Source: Ferranicluibacter quercicola
GTDB lineage: Bacteria > Pseudomonadota > Alphaproteobacteria > Rhizobiales > Rhizobiaceae
Length of the DNA: 64,000 nucleotides
NCBI RefSeq assembly: GCF_021168455.1
Contig: NZ_JAJOZR010000016.1
Coordinates: 32,872-96,871, forward strand
Direction: 5' to 3'
Numbering within the stretch: position 1 is the first letter of the stretch; every line of letters begins with the position of its first letter. The translations under genes and the position numbers were made by a program. Below the pieces are notes generated by a model. It was not told the origin of the DNA and ran no database searches. It worked only from the letters and a program-made list of their open reading frames with translations. Of the stretch, positions 26,490 to 35,785 are shown piece by piece.

Positions 26490-28325
26490 ATGACCGACAC
26501 CATTCGCCTGACCGCCGCACAAGCCATGTTCCGCTGGCTTTCCGTGCAGATGACCGAGGACGGTGACCGCTTTATCGAAGGCGTCTGGGCGATCTTCGGC
26601 CATGGCAACGTCGCGGGTATCGGCGAGGCCCTGCATGGCATCGGCGCGAAGCTGCCGACATGGCGCGGACAGAACGAGCAGACGATGGCGCATGCGGCCA
26701 TCGCCTATGCCAAGACGAAGCGCCGCGGGAAAGCCATGGCGGTGACGTCGTCCATCGGTCCCGGCTCGACCAATCTCGTCACGGCCGCAGCCTTGGCCCA
26801 TGTAAACCGTTTGCCGGTCCTCTTCATTCCCGGAGACGTCTTTGCCAATCGCCGGCCGGATCCGGTTCTCCAGCAGATCGAGGATTTCGACGACGGCACG
26901 ATAAGCGTCACCGACTGCTTCCGTCCGGTCAGCCGCTATTTCGACCGGATCACCCGGCCCGAGCATCTTCTGACCGCGCTGCCGCGCGCCCTTCAGGTGA
27001 TGACGGACCCCGCCACCTGCGGTCCCGTCACGCTGGCCTTCTGCCAGGATGTTCAGGCGGAGGCCTACGACTATCCTCTGTCCTTCTTCGACACGAAGAC
27101 ATGGCGCATCCGGCGCCCGGAGCCCGACCTGCGGGAGGTCGAGGAGGTCGTGGCGGCGCTGAAGGGAGCTGACACCCCGGTGATCGTCGCTGGTGGCGGC
27201 GTGCTCTATTCGAGTGCCGACGCAGACCTTCTGGCCTTTGCCCGAAAGCACAACATCCCTGTCGTTGAGACGCAGGCGGGCAAGGGGGCGATCGACTGGC
27301 AGGAGAAGCTCAACTTCGGTTCGCCGGGGGTAACAGGCACGGACTGCGGCAACGCGATCGCGGCGAAGGCCGACCTCATTCTGGGTGTCGGAACGCGCTT
27401 TCAGGATTTCACGACGGGAAGCTGGGCCATCTTCGGCAAGGCGGACCGCAAGCTCGTCTCCATCAACCTCACCGGCTACGATGCGGCCAAGCATGGCGCG
27501 ATCCCGCTGGTCTCCGACGCGAAAGTGGCGCTGGAGCGGATTTCGAAGGGTCTCGGCAAGCACCGCTTTGCCGATCCGGATTTCGCAGCGCGTGACGCCT
27601 GGTTTAAGGCGACGGACCAGGTGACGGCGGCACCGGAGCCTGAGAGCGTGAATGTCTTGCCCTCGGATGCCCAGGTCATCGGGGCGGTGCAGCGGGCTGC
27701 CGGGCCACAGACGGTTGCCATGTGCGCGGCCGGCACCATGCCGGGCGCCTTGCAGATCCTGTGGCGGTCCGCAGCGGGCGGCTACCATATGGAGTACGGC
27801 TTTTCCTGCATGGGCTACGAGGTAGCGGGCGCGTTCGGCATCAAGCTGGCAGCGCCGGAAAAGGAGGTCGTCTGCTTCGTCGGCGACGGCTCCTACATGA
27901 TGGCGAATTCCGAACTGGCCACCGCCGTCATGATGCGCGTCCCCTTCACGATCGTTCTCACCGACAATCGCGGTTACGGCTGCATCAACCGGCTCCAGCA
28001 GGAGTGCGGCGGTGCCGAGTTCAACAATATGTACAAGGACAGCAACATCGAGGTGCAGCCCGAGATCGACTTCGTGGCGCATGCCGGCTCGATGGGCGCA
28101 CATGCGGTCAAGGTCGATGGAATCGCTGCCCTTGAAAGCGAGATCGTTCTGGCGCGGGATCGCCAGATCCCCACCGTGATCGTCATCGATACGGAAGCGG
28201 AAACCGGTCCGGGTATCGGCGGCGCCTGGTGGGATGTCGCCGTTCCCGCGGTCGGCGATACGGACAAGCTCAGGCAGGCCCGCGCCCACTACGAGGCCAA
28301 CACCGCCCGACAACGCATCAACTGA
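26490..28325 (+). CDS. iolD: 3D-(3,5/4)-trihydroxycyclohexane-1,2-dione hydrolase
   Basis: 611 residues, a ThDP-dependent enzyme of the acetolactate-synthase superfamily. The catalytic Glu is in TWRGQNEQTMAHAA, and the ThDP/Mg motif begins CFVGDGSYMM and ends at TDNRGYG. It opens the cyclohexane ring of the dione to 5-deoxy-D-glucuronate, the step after IolE. Its ATG is one base after the iolC stop. Length and motif order are normal for IolD. Confidence 0.95.
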   Translation: MTDTIRLTAAQAMFRWLSVQMTEDGDRFIEGVWAIFGHGNVAGIGEALHGIGAKLPTWRGQNEQTMAHAAIAYAKTKRRGKAMAVTSSIGPGSTNLVTAAALAHVNRLPVLFIPGDVFANRRPDPVLQQIEDFDDGTISVTDCFRPVSRYFDRITRPEHLLTALPRALQVMTDPATCGPVTLAFCQDVQAEAYDYPLSFFDTKTWRIRRPEPDLREVEEVVAALKGADTPVIVAGGGVLYSSADADLLAFARKHNIPVVETQAGKGAIDWQEKLNFGSPGVTGTDCGNAIAAKADLILGVGTRFQDFTTGSWAIFGKADRKLVSINLTGYDAAKHGAIPLVSDAKVALERISKGLGKHRFADPDFAARDAWFKATDQVTAAPEPESVNVLPSDAQVIGAVQRAAGPQTVAMCAAGTMPGALQILWRSAAGGYHMEYGFSCMGYEVAGAFGIKLAAPEKEVVCFVGDGSYMMANSELATAVMMRVPFTIVLTDNRGYGCINRLQQECGGAEFNNMYKDSNIEVQPEIDFVAHAGSMGAHAVKVDGIAALESEIVLARDRQIPTVIVIDTEAETGPGIGGAWWDVAVPAVGDTDKLRQARAHYEANTARQRIN

Positions 28326-28352
28326 CATTTCGACAGGCCGGAAGGAACGACC

Positions 28353-29270
28353 ATGATACTCTACGGAACCAACCCCATTGCCTGGTCGAATGACGACGAT
28401 CAGACGATCGGCGCGCATCTGACCCTCGAGGACTGCCTGTCGGACTGCCGCAAGATCGGCTTCGATGGCATCGAGAAGGGCCACAAGATGCCGAACGAGG
28501 GCAGTGCATTGAAGGACGCGCTCGGTGCGTTCGGCCTGCGCTTCGTCGGCGGGTGGCACTCCACCAATCTCCTCGTCAACGACGTGGAGACCGAGAAGGC
28601 GGCGCTGCAGACCTTCATCGACATGACCAAGGCCGCCGGCGGCGACCATATCAATGCCTGCGAGTGCTCCAACACCGTGCATGGCAGCGAGGGCACGCCG
28701 GTCAACGACCGACCCATCATGACCGATGCCGAATGGACACGGTTTTCGCAAGGGTATGAGGCGCTCTCCCGGCATGCCGCCGATCAGGGCGTCAAGATGG
28801 GCTACCACCATCACATGGGCACGATCATCGAGAGCGCTGCCGATATCGATCGCTTCATGAGCATGGCTGGTCCTCATACGCGGCTTCTTCTCGACACGGG
28901 CCACTGCACCTTCGGCGGTGCCGATCCGCAGGAGGTCGCTCGGAAATACATGGACCGCGTTACGCACATTCACGCCAAGAACATCCGGCCCGAGATCATG
29001 GCGCGCGTTCGTTCCGAAAACCTGTCGTTTCTCGATGGCGTGCGCTTCGGCGTCTTCACCGTGCCGGGTGATCCGGAAGGCTGCGTCGCCTTCGAGCCTG
29101 TCCTGAAGATCGCAGCTGAGCACGGCTATGCGGGTTGGCTCGTCATCGAAGCCGAGCAGGACAGTGCCGTTCGGGAGCCGTTCCTCTACCAGAACATGGG
29201 CCTGACGGCTCTAAAGGCGATGTCTCGCAACGCCGGGCTCGACACATCCGCCGCAACGGCAGCCGAATAA
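28353..29270 (+). CDS. iolE: Myo-inosose-2 dehydratase
   Basis: 305 residues. GTNPIAWSNDD at the N-terminus, YHHHMGT, LLLDTGHCTFGG and THIHAKNIRP are characteristic of IolE; the His, Asp and Glu residues there bind the divalent metal. It dehydrates 2-keto-myo-inositol to the dione used by IolD. GGAAGGA lies before the ATG. A divergent paralogue sharing the stretch from HIH to VPGD is encoded at 36982-37899. Confidence 0.95.
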   Translation: MILYGTNPIAWSNDDDQTIGAHLTLEDCLSDCRKIGFDGIEKGHKMPNEGSALKDALGAFGLRFVGGWHSTNLLVNDVETEKAALQTFIDMTKAAGGDHINACECSNTVHGSEGTPVNDRPIMTDAEWTRFSQGYEALSRHAADQGVKMGYHHHMGTIIESAADIDRFMSMAGPHTRLLLDTGHCTFGGADPQEVARKYMDRVTHIHAKNIRPEIMARVRSENLSFLDGVRFGVFTVPGDPEGCVAFEPVLKIAAEHGYAGWLVIEAEQDSAVREPFLYQNMGLTALKAMSRNAGLDTSAATAAE

Positions 29271-29284
29271 GGAAGGCAAGAGCG

Positions 29285-30097
29285 ATGAGCATGCTTCGAC
29301 GCCGGCCCTTTGGCGGGCACGGCAAGGTCCACGAGATCACGCCGCAGTCGGCCGGCTGGCGCTATGTCGGCTTCAGCCTCTACCGCCTGCGCGCGGGCGA
29401 CACGATCGGCGAGGCGACCGGTGCGATGGAGGCCATTCTGGTGATGGTCGAGGGCAAGGCGCTGTTTCAGGCGGCGGGCACGGATTGGGGCGAACTCGGC
29501 GATCGCATGAACGTCTTCGAGCGCACGCCGCCGCACTGCCTCTATGTGCCGAATAATGAGACATGGCAGGCGCAGGCGACCACGGACTGCACCATCGCCG
29601 TCTGCCTGGCTCCGGGAAAGGGCGGCCACAAGGCCCACCGCATCGGGCCGGACCGGATCACGCTCACCCCGCGCGGGGTCGGCGCAAACCAGCGCTTCAT
29701 CAACAATATCGCGATGGAGGCGGACGACGACTGCGACAGCCTGCTGGTCACCGAAGTCTTCACGCCCGCCGGCAACTGGTCGTCCTATCCAAGTCATCGG
29801 CACGACGAGGACGATTTTCCGCAGATTACCTATCTGGAGGAGACCTATTACCACAGGCTGAACCCTGACACGGGGTTCGGCGTCCAGCGGGTCTACACAG
29901 AGGATGGCACGCTCGACGAGACGATGGCGGTGACGTCGCACGATGTCGTCCTCGTGCCGCGCGGCCATCACCCCTGCGGCGCGCCCTATGGCTTCGACAT
30001 GTACTATCTCAACGTCATGGCAGGTCCGTTGCGGAACTGGCGTTTCGTGCCTGACCCGGCTGTCCAGTGGATCATCGATCGCGACGCCGTGAAGTAG
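29285..30097 (+). CDS. iolB: 5-deoxy-glucuronate isomerase
   Basis: A 270-residue bicupin of the KduI/IolB family. WSSYPSHRHDEDD and the following Glu and His (LEETYYHRL) form the metal site, and PRGHHPCGAPYGFDMYYLN is the conserved second-cupin end. It isomerises 5-deoxy-D-glucuronate to 5-dehydro-2-deoxy-D-gluconate, the IolC substrate. I start at 29285 after a GGAAGG-like site; the frame is open upstream into iolE. Confidence 0.94.
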   Translation: MSMLRRRPFGGHGKVHEITPQSAGWRYVGFSLYRLRAGDTIGEATGAMEAILVMVEGKALFQAAGTDWGELGDRMNVFERTPPHCLYVPNNETWQAQATTDCTIAVCLAPGKGGHKAHRIGPDRITLTPRGVGANQRFINNIAMEADDDCDSLLVTEVFTPAGNWSSYPSHRHDEDDFPQITYLEETYYHRLNPDTGFGVQRVYTEDGTLDETMAVTSHDVVLVPRGHHPCGAPYGFDMYYLNVMAGPLRNWRFVPDPAVQWIIDRDAVK

Positions 30098-30147
30098 ATC
30101 GCGCCGGCAAAATTCGAAGCTCCCCCTAATGATTGAAAGGACGCTAC

Positions 30148-30537
30148 GTGCCCCTTCTAAAACTTCATATTCGCAAAGGGCGTGGACGAGAAGAGGTCTC
30201 CACCTTGCTCGACACAATCCACACTGTAATGCTCGATTCCTTCGAAGTTCCGTCACGCGATCGCTACCAAATCGTGTTCGAGCACGAAGACTCCCACTTC
30301 ATCGCACTGGATACCGGATTGGGCTATAACCGAACTGAGCGTTTTCTACTGCTTGAAGTCGTGTCCCGGCCGAGGCCGCGTCGCGAAAAGCTCGCTTTTT
30401 ACGACGGCTTGTCGCGAGCCTTGTGGGCGAACTGCGGCATCTCGACTTCCGACCTTATGGTTTCCTTTTCGGAGAACCGTGATGAAGACTGGTCGTTTGG
30501 CCAAGGTGTAGCTCAGTTCGTGACGGGAGACCTTTGA
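30148..30537 (+). CDS. Tautomerase-family protein (4-oxalocrotonate tautomerase superfamily)
   Basis: 129 residues. Starting at GTG 30148 gives a mature protein beginning with proline (PLLKLHIRKG), the catalytic N-terminal proline of the superfamily, so this start is strongly preferred over the ATG-like start at 30133. The rest (VPSRDRYQIVFEH, LLLEVVSRPRPRREKLAFYDGL) matches the longer Tautomerase_2 type. Its stop overlaps the start of an RpiR regulator. It might act on a keto intermediate of inositol breakdown; no specific substrate can be named. Confidence 0.82.
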   Translation: MPLLKLHIRKGRGREEVSTLLDTIHTVMLDSFEVPSRDRYQIVFEHEDSHFIALDTGLGYNRTERFLLLEVVSRPRPRREKLAFYDGLSRALWANCGISTSDLMVSFSENRDEDWSFGQGVAQFVTGDL

Positions 30538-31415
30538 TTTTGGCCGAGGACGCCTATGGGCCTTTGCCTGGTGAGGTGGCGCACGAGGACACTGCTGCAG
30601 CGTTTCCACCGGGAGATTTCAACGAGCTTCGTCGGGTGGTCGCTGCGAAGCACCCGACGCTCCCAAAGCGCCTTGCACGTGTCGCACGCCAGATCTTGGA
30701 TTACCCGGTTGACGTAGCCTTTGGATCGGTCGCCACGGTGGCAATGGCAGCACAGGTAGCTCCTTCCACCTTGGTTAGGTTTGCGCAGCTTTTTGGCTAT
30801 GATGGATTTGGTCCCCTGCAGGAAGTGGTGCAACAGGCTGTTAGGGGGAAACTCATGTCGCGTCTCGACACATCGCCTGTTGCTGCTGAATTCGAGGGGG
30901 CTGTTACAGGCAAGCGTCTCCTAAATGACGCAGTTGCTGCAACTCATCTCTCGCTAGACAACATGATCGACGATATCACCATGCCAGATATCGTGACGGC
31001 AACACGGATATTGGCGGGGGCAAACTGCATTTTCGTTCTCGCCGGACCCGGAATGCTGCCGATCGCCTCGTTCTTGCGAAACTGTTTGTCGAGCTTCGAC
31101 ATCCGCGCGGTACTTGTAGAACGCGGACGAGATTGTGGTGTGCTCCAATTCGCTGCGGTTGGAGACGCCGTAGTCGCTATCGATCTTAGTTCGTCTGTAG
31201 AGATTATGAGTGACGTGCGACGATTCACAGATCTCGGCCTGCCGCTGATCGTGATGACCGAGTCGGAGGTATCTCCGCTTGCAGACGTTGCCGAGGTCAG
31301 ATTTCGGGTGATTGAACCGGGTGAGGCGGGTCTGTTTCGCATCGCCGCCGGGATCGCACTCTGCGAAGTACTGGTGCGCGCCATAAATTACCAACGGCAG
31401 GGTGGGCCGCTTTGA
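30534..31415 (+). CDS. RpiR-family transcriptional regulator, candidate IolR
   Basis: 293 residues with an N-terminal HTH_6 domain (about 25-100; SVATVAMAAQVAPSTLVRFAQLFGYDGF) and a C-terminal SIS sugar-phosphate-binding domain (about 125-275). RpiR-type IolR represses inositol genes in Sinorhizobium and Rhizobium, and the effector there is an inositol-pathway sugar phosphate, so this gene at the end of the iol cluster is a good IolR candidate. The start is a TTG overlapping the tautomerase stop (TTGA); GGGAGA lies upstream. Confidence 0.85.
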   Translation: MILAEDAYGPLPGEVAHEDTAAAFPPGDFNELRRVVAAKHPTLPKRLARVARQILDYPVDVAFGSVATVAMAAQVAPSTLVRFAQLFGYDGFGPLQEVVQQAVRGKLMSRLDTSPVAAEFEGAVTGKRLLNDAVAATHLSLDNMIDDITMPDIVTATRILAGANCIFVLAGPGMLPIASFLRNCLSSFDIRAVLVERGRDCGVLQFAAVGDAVVAIDLSSSVEIMSDVRRFTDLGLPLIVMTESEVSPLADVAEVRFRVIEPGEAGLFRIAAGIALCEVLVRAINYQRQGGPL

Positions 31416-31823
31416 CGAGAGCTATAGGCTCTTCAAGTCGGAAATTTGCGACGAACTGACTCGAAACCGCCGTCTGTAGCTGCAGCAGCGTCTTGTCGAC
31501 CCCCTCCCTGCCGCAACTTGGCCATCGAAGTTCAAACAACAATTGGAATCCTTGCCAAACAATTTGCTCGGAGAGGCTGGCAATACGCATTTTAAAAACC
31601 CTTACAGCATCTGTCCCAACGAGAGCTTGTGACCATTGGGCAGACAACGAACCTACTGGCAAAGACCTATTTCGAAGAAAAATTCTTTATTGTATTGTTA
31701 TCGAATATAATTACGATGTCCGATGTATAAATTTACAAAAGATAGGTTTGTTAAATTAAAAATAACGGATCTTATTTAGTTTTTCGTAAGAGCCGATCGG
31801 TCGGCTGGATTCGAAAGGCCGTC
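31416..31823 (+). promoter_or_regulatory. AT-rich intergenic region with a CtrA-like box upstream of the chemoreceptor gene
   Basis: No convincing gene. The last 150 bases are far more AT-rich than the surroundings. TTAA-N7-ATAAC at 31751-31766 is one base from the CtrA consensus TTAA-N7-TTAAC and lies 57 bases upstream of the chemoreceptor ATG. An 88-codon open frame at 31493-31759 has no ribosome site or recognisable content. Confidence 0.4.
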
Positions 31824-34361
31824 ATGTTCATCGATCAACTTTTGTCTCGCCTGAGCGTTCAGGCTAAGGTTCTGGTACTCCTTGTCCCCCTCATCGCAAG
31901 CATCACGGCGGTTGGAGTAACTGGTCTCTGGGCCTCAGGTATATTGCAAAGCAGGATTGAGCTGTCGAACGGCGTGCTTCGATCCCTAACGGGATTTCGC
32001 GATCTTTCTTCAAGTATGAGTCGCTTCATCGCCAACACCACGACAGCCGGCCTCGATGAGGTAAAGAGGCAAGTCGCCGAGCAGCGGAATACGCTTGCAA
32101 TGATGAGAGACCAGATTCCCGAGGGAAGCCAGGATGCTTCCGAATTGGAACACGCCGAAAAAACGGTCGCTGACACGGGAAACTATGTCGATTCGCTCTG
32201 GTCACTTAACGAAACTAAGATCGATCTGGAGACAACAATTCAGAAAGGGTTGAGCGTAGTCGTAGCCTCACGAACAACGATCGGCGAGGCATTGAAAAAG
32301 GTGCAGCGTAGCGTTCAAGACGAAGACACTGCAGCCAAGGGTCTGCTGCGCGAGGTGGGGTCGATCCGCAGCACGCAAGCCTTTCTGACCGAAACGGCAG
32401 CCGCTTTTGCGAAAGCATCGGATGCGGAAGGCAGGCGCTCGGTCGTGACGAGAATGCTACCTGACATGAAAAAGCGACTGCGTATCGTCGCTATGTCGCT
32501 TGAGGACGTTGATCGCCCAATCATCAAGTCCTTGGAAGCGGACAGGGTCAAGCTGGAGACAACTTCTGGTCTGGCCAACACGCCGGACGAGGTGACAGCG
32601 GCACTTGGTGAAGCGATCGGCAGGTTTGAAGGGGCAGCGAAAGCGCTTGAACCTGTCGCTGAGCGGAAGCTTAATAGCGCAGTGGGACGGTTTGGTGATT
32701 TGAATGCGCGAGCCGACAAAGCAGCGGCTGTTCTCACAGACGGTCGGCAACTGCTGACGTCCGGCTATTCTCTCCAGATCATAATGGCACGCTTCCTGCT
32801 CCAGCCAACGATAGAAAATCAAGCGCGGCTAAAGCAGGAATTCGTTTCGATGCGGAAGGATCTAGCGAAGCTGAAGCTGAACGCGGCGGGAACGTCTTTC
32901 TACGGTGAACTTGAACAGAGACTGTCCCCGGCGCTCGATACGACCGAGGAAGCGAGTGCGAAACTGGTCGAGGTCAGCCAGGAACGCATGATGAGTTTCA
33001 CCAGGGCAGGCGATGAACTTGACAAGGCCTGGGCCCAGCTTGCGTCCTTCGCTGAACGGCAGAAGCAGGGCGCGGGTGAGGACCGACGTGATGCGAACGT
33101 ATTGTCGCTGGGCACGACCGTCCTTGGTGTCGTTGTGTCGGTATTTGCCGGAATTGGACTGGTGCTCACGTTCAAAGGCCCTATCAGTCAGATTACGACT
33201 GCAATGCGCCGCTTGGCTGAAGGCTCCCTCGACACGAAGATTAGTGGCGAACATCGACTCGATGAAATCGGAGACATGGCAAGGGCACTTGGGGTCTTCA
33301 AGGAAAACGCCCTCTCGAAGCGTGACATCGAGCAGGCGAGCGCCGTTCAGCGCCTCGAGGTAGAAAGCGAGCGGCAGCGCAACGAAGACGAAAAGCGGGC
33401 CATCGACCTGCAGATAGCTTTCGCTGTCGACACGCTGGCTGCGGGTCTCGAGCGTCTTGCGAACGGTGATATCTCGCGCCCGATCGAAACCGCTTTTCAA
33501 GGACGCCTCGAACAACTGAGAACGGATTTCAACCGTTCATTGGAGCGCCTACAGACCACGATCCGCCAGGTGCGCGAGAATACCGCCCTTATCCAGAGCA
33601 ATGCAGCAGAAATGAGCGCTGCGGCTGATAATCTTGCGAAACGCACAGAGCAGCAGGCGGCTTCGCTTGAAGAAACGGCCGCGGCGGTGGAGCAGGTTAC
33701 GGTGACCGTCAAAGCTTCAGCTGCGCAGACACAGGAGGTAAACCACATCGTATTGAAAACCAAGAACAGCGCCGAGGCGTCCGTGAGCGTGGTCCACAAA
33801 GCTGTTACCGCCATGGGGCGGATCGAAGATGCATCATCCGAGATTGTGCATATTATAGACGTTATCGACGAGATTGCTTTTCAGACAAACTTACTCGCTC
33901 TGAATGCCGGTATCGAGGCCGCACGGGCAGGCGAGTCTGGACGGGGTTTCGCTGTTGTCGCGCAAGAGGTGAGGGAACTCGCACAGCGTTCGGCGGGTGC
34001 GGCACGTCAGATTAAGGGGCTGATTGACAAGTCGCGACGCGAAGTGACCGTCGGTGCGGAACTTGTCCAGCAGGCCGGTTCTGTTCTGTCAGCGATTTCT
34101 GGAGACATCGTTACCGTGGTCGGGCGTATCGGTCTGATCGCCACAGCGGCACAAGACCAGTCGGGTGCGCTTTCCGGGGTCAATGCTTCCATAAACGATA
34201 TGGACCAGATGACGCAGCGCAATGCCGCAATGGTTGAGGAGACCAACGCTGCAACACGTCTGTTGGCTGACGAGGCAGCAACGCTCATGCAAATCGTCAA
34301 CGCATTCAAGTTGCCCGAAACGGCTGACGATATCTTTGAAAGGAGGAACTACGCAGCATAA
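31824..34361 (+). CDS. Methyl-accepting chemotaxis protein with large periplasmic sensor
   Basis: 845 residues, longer than typical chemoreceptors. One helix at about 14-36 and a second at about 430-455 enclose a roughly 390-residue periplasmic region, predicted all-helical, that could be a helical bimodular-type sensor. A HAMP domain follows (ITTAMRRLAEGSLDTKISGE), then a second HAMP-like stretch (LANGDISRPIETAFQGRLE). The signalling tip IDEIAFQTNLLALNAGIEAARAGE is intact. The C-terminus (RRNYAA) lacks a CheR-binding pentapeptide. It probably sits near the iol locus by chance or senses a nutrient; the ligand is unknown. Confidence 0.93.
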   Translation: MFIDQLLSRLSVQAKVLVLLVPLIASITAVGVTGLWASGILQSRIELSNGVLRSLTGFRDLSSSMSRFIANTTTAGLDEVKRQVAEQRNTLAMMRDQIPEGSQDASELEHAEKTVADTGNYVDSLWSLNETKIDLETTIQKGLSVVVASRTTIGEALKKVQRSVQDEDTAAKGLLREVGSIRSTQAFLTETAAAFAKASDAEGRRSVVTRMLPDMKKRLRIVAMSLEDVDRPIIKSLEADRVKLETTSGLANTPDEVTAALGEAIGRFEGAAKALEPVAERKLNSAVGRFGDLNARADKAAAVLTDGRQLLTSGYSLQIIMARFLLQPTIENQARLKQEFVSMRKDLAKLKLNAAGTSFYGELEQRLSPALDTTEEASAKLVEVSQERMMSFTRAGDELDKAWAQLASFAERQKQGAGEDRRDANVLSLGTTVLGVVVSVFAGIGLVLTFKGPISQITTAMRRLAEGSLDTKISGEHRLDEIGDMARALGVFKENALSKRDIEQASAVQRLEVESERQRNEDEKRAIDLQIAFAVDTLAAGLERLANGDISRPIETAFQGRLEQLRTDFNRSLERLQTTIRQVRENTALIQSNAAEMSAAADNLAKRTEQQAASLEETAAAVEQVTVTVKASAAQTQEVNHIVLKTKNSAEASVSVVHKAVTAMGRIEDASSEIVHIIDVIDEIAFQTNLLALNAGIEAARAGESGRGFAVVAQEVRELAQRSAGAARQIKGLIDKSRREVTVGAELVQQAGSVLSAISGDIVTVVGRIGLIATAAQDQSGALSGVNASINDMDQMTQRNAAMVEETNAATRLLADEAATLMQIVNAFKLPETADDIFERRNYAA

Positions 34362-34709
34362 CACGGCTTAGATCAGAGAGAAATTGATAAACGTATGTAA
34401 TATATAGACATAAGCTGCATCTGAATCCCTTTCTCGATAAAGGACCTCGTGCGCTGGTGTTTGGCGTATCTAAACCACTGATCCGAGAGAAGCCGCTTCT
34501 ACCTACGAGCCGGCACTCAGCCGAGAGGTAAGAGTCATTGCTCAGCGCAAGCTGGCTACGCTCCCCACATCATGCCGAAAGCCCTCGAGCCGATATAGAT
34601 TACTAAAGAGTTTCCCCGCCGGAGTGCCTGAGACGTTAGCAAAAATTTTCAGCGCTCGTTGTGATCCACCTACTCTTGGCAGAAAAGATTTGTCAGGACT
34701 GACGGAGGC
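34362..34709. other. Intergenic region between convergent genes, nothing recognised
   Basis: 348 bases between the chemoreceptor (plus) and a dehydrogenase gene (minus). I see no gene, no clear terminator with T-run and no repeat. Confidence 0.5.
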
Positions 34710-35756
34710 CTATTCCACCAGTCCTGCCTGCGTGAAGTCGATACCAAGCGCGTGCCGTATGCCGTCGAGCAGCCGCATGGTGGCAAGCGATGCCTCGGCC
34801 GGTCGGCAGGCGGTCTCCAATTTTCCTTCCGCAAGAGCCAAGGCGATCTCGGCGGCCTCATGGAAAAGCCCCTCGAAATGCGCGCCTCTCGGCTCTTCGT
34901 AGCGGAGGCGGCGGGTGCCATCGAGGGACCAGACCTCGAAGCTGCCCGGCAGGTGAAACTCCGTCTCGAACCGGATCGTGCCTCGGCTGCCTATGATCGC
35001 CGCGTTCGTCGGGCTGAAACCGTAAGGCGAGGTCGACATAGTGCCGAGAGCGCCGCGCTTATTGGAGACGACGACGGAGAGTTGTCCGTTGACACCGGCC
35101 GGGTCCGGCGTGGCGAGGCCGACGATGCGCTCGTGCGTGCCCAGAAGCGTGGCGAGAAGCGAGACGGGATATGTCCCGAGATCGAGAAGGGGCCCGCCTG
35201 CAAGCGTCGCGTCGAAGATCCGATGCTCGCGCGGCAGGTACTCGCCATAGTCCGTGTAGACGGACAGGATGTCGCCGATGACGCCGGCATCGAGGACTTG
35301 GCTGATCACGTCGAATTTCGGGAGAAAATAGGTCCAGAGCGCTTCGGCGAAGAACACACCCTTCGCCCGCGCGGCCGCCACCATGTCCGCTGCCTGCGCG
35401 TGATTGAGTGCCACCGGCTTCTCGACGAGAACATGCTTTCCCGCCGCGATTGCCAGCATGGCATGCTCATGGTGCCTGTTGTGCGGTGTGGCGACATAGA
35501 TAATGTCGATATCGTCCGCGGCGACGAGTGCCTCGTAACTGCCGTAAGCGCGAGGAACCTGCCAGGTCGCCGCAAACCCTTCGGCGGCCTCAGGCGATCG
35601 GGAGCCGACCGCCGCGATCGTCTGGCGCGTATGCGCCTGAACCGACTCCACGAACTTCGCCGCGATCCATCCCGAGCCGAGAATACCCCAGCGAAGCGGG
35701 GGTGCCTCCATCGGCGGCCGGGTCCGGGGCAGAGGCAGTGTTTCTGGGAAAGACAT
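34710..35756 (-). CDS. Gfo/Idh/MocA-family oxidoreductase
   Basis: 348 residues. Rossmann motif WGILGSGWIAAKFV, catalytic HVLVEKPVAL, and the C-terminal domain with GGPLLDLGTYPVSLL typical of dihydrodiol/glucose-fructose-type members. AAGGAGGAG precedes the ATG. An N-terminal proline-rich tail (about 1-20) precedes the fold. It is the last gene of a minus-strand cluster of three dehydrogenases and an IolE paralogue. Probable substrate: a sugar, cyclitol or keto-glycoside, not deducible. Confidence 0.85.
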   Translation of the reverse strand: MSFPETLPLPRTRPPMEAPPLRWGILGSGWIAAKFVESVQAHTRQTIAAVGSRSPEAAEGFAATWQVPRAYGSYEALVAADDIDIIYVATPHNRHHEHAMLAIAAGKHVLVEKPVALNHAQAADMVAAARAKGVFFAEALWTYFLPKFDVISQVLDAGVIGDILSVYTDYGEYLPREHRIFDATLAGGPLLDLGTYPVSLLATLLGTHERIVGLATPDPAGVNGQLSVVVSNKRGALGTMSTSPYGFSPTNAAIIGSRGTIRFETEFHLPGSFEVWSLDGTRRLRYEEPRGAHFEGLFHEAAEIALALAEGKLETACRPAEASLATMRLLDGIRHALGIDFTQAGLVE

Positions 35757-35785
35757 GAGGGCTCCTCCTTCTCGTCAATTGCGCG

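Noticed and set aside
24587..26701. 704-codon minus-strand open frame
   Set aside because: Antisense to iolC, no motif.
26364..29123. 919-codon minus-strand open frame
   Set aside because: It lies antisense to iolD and iolE, whose products match known families along their length. Long antisense frames are common in high-GC DNA; no ribosome site or motif seen.
31493..31759. 88-codon plus-strand frame
   Set aside because: AT-rich intergenic stretch with no ribosome site or family features; overlaps the CtrA-like box.
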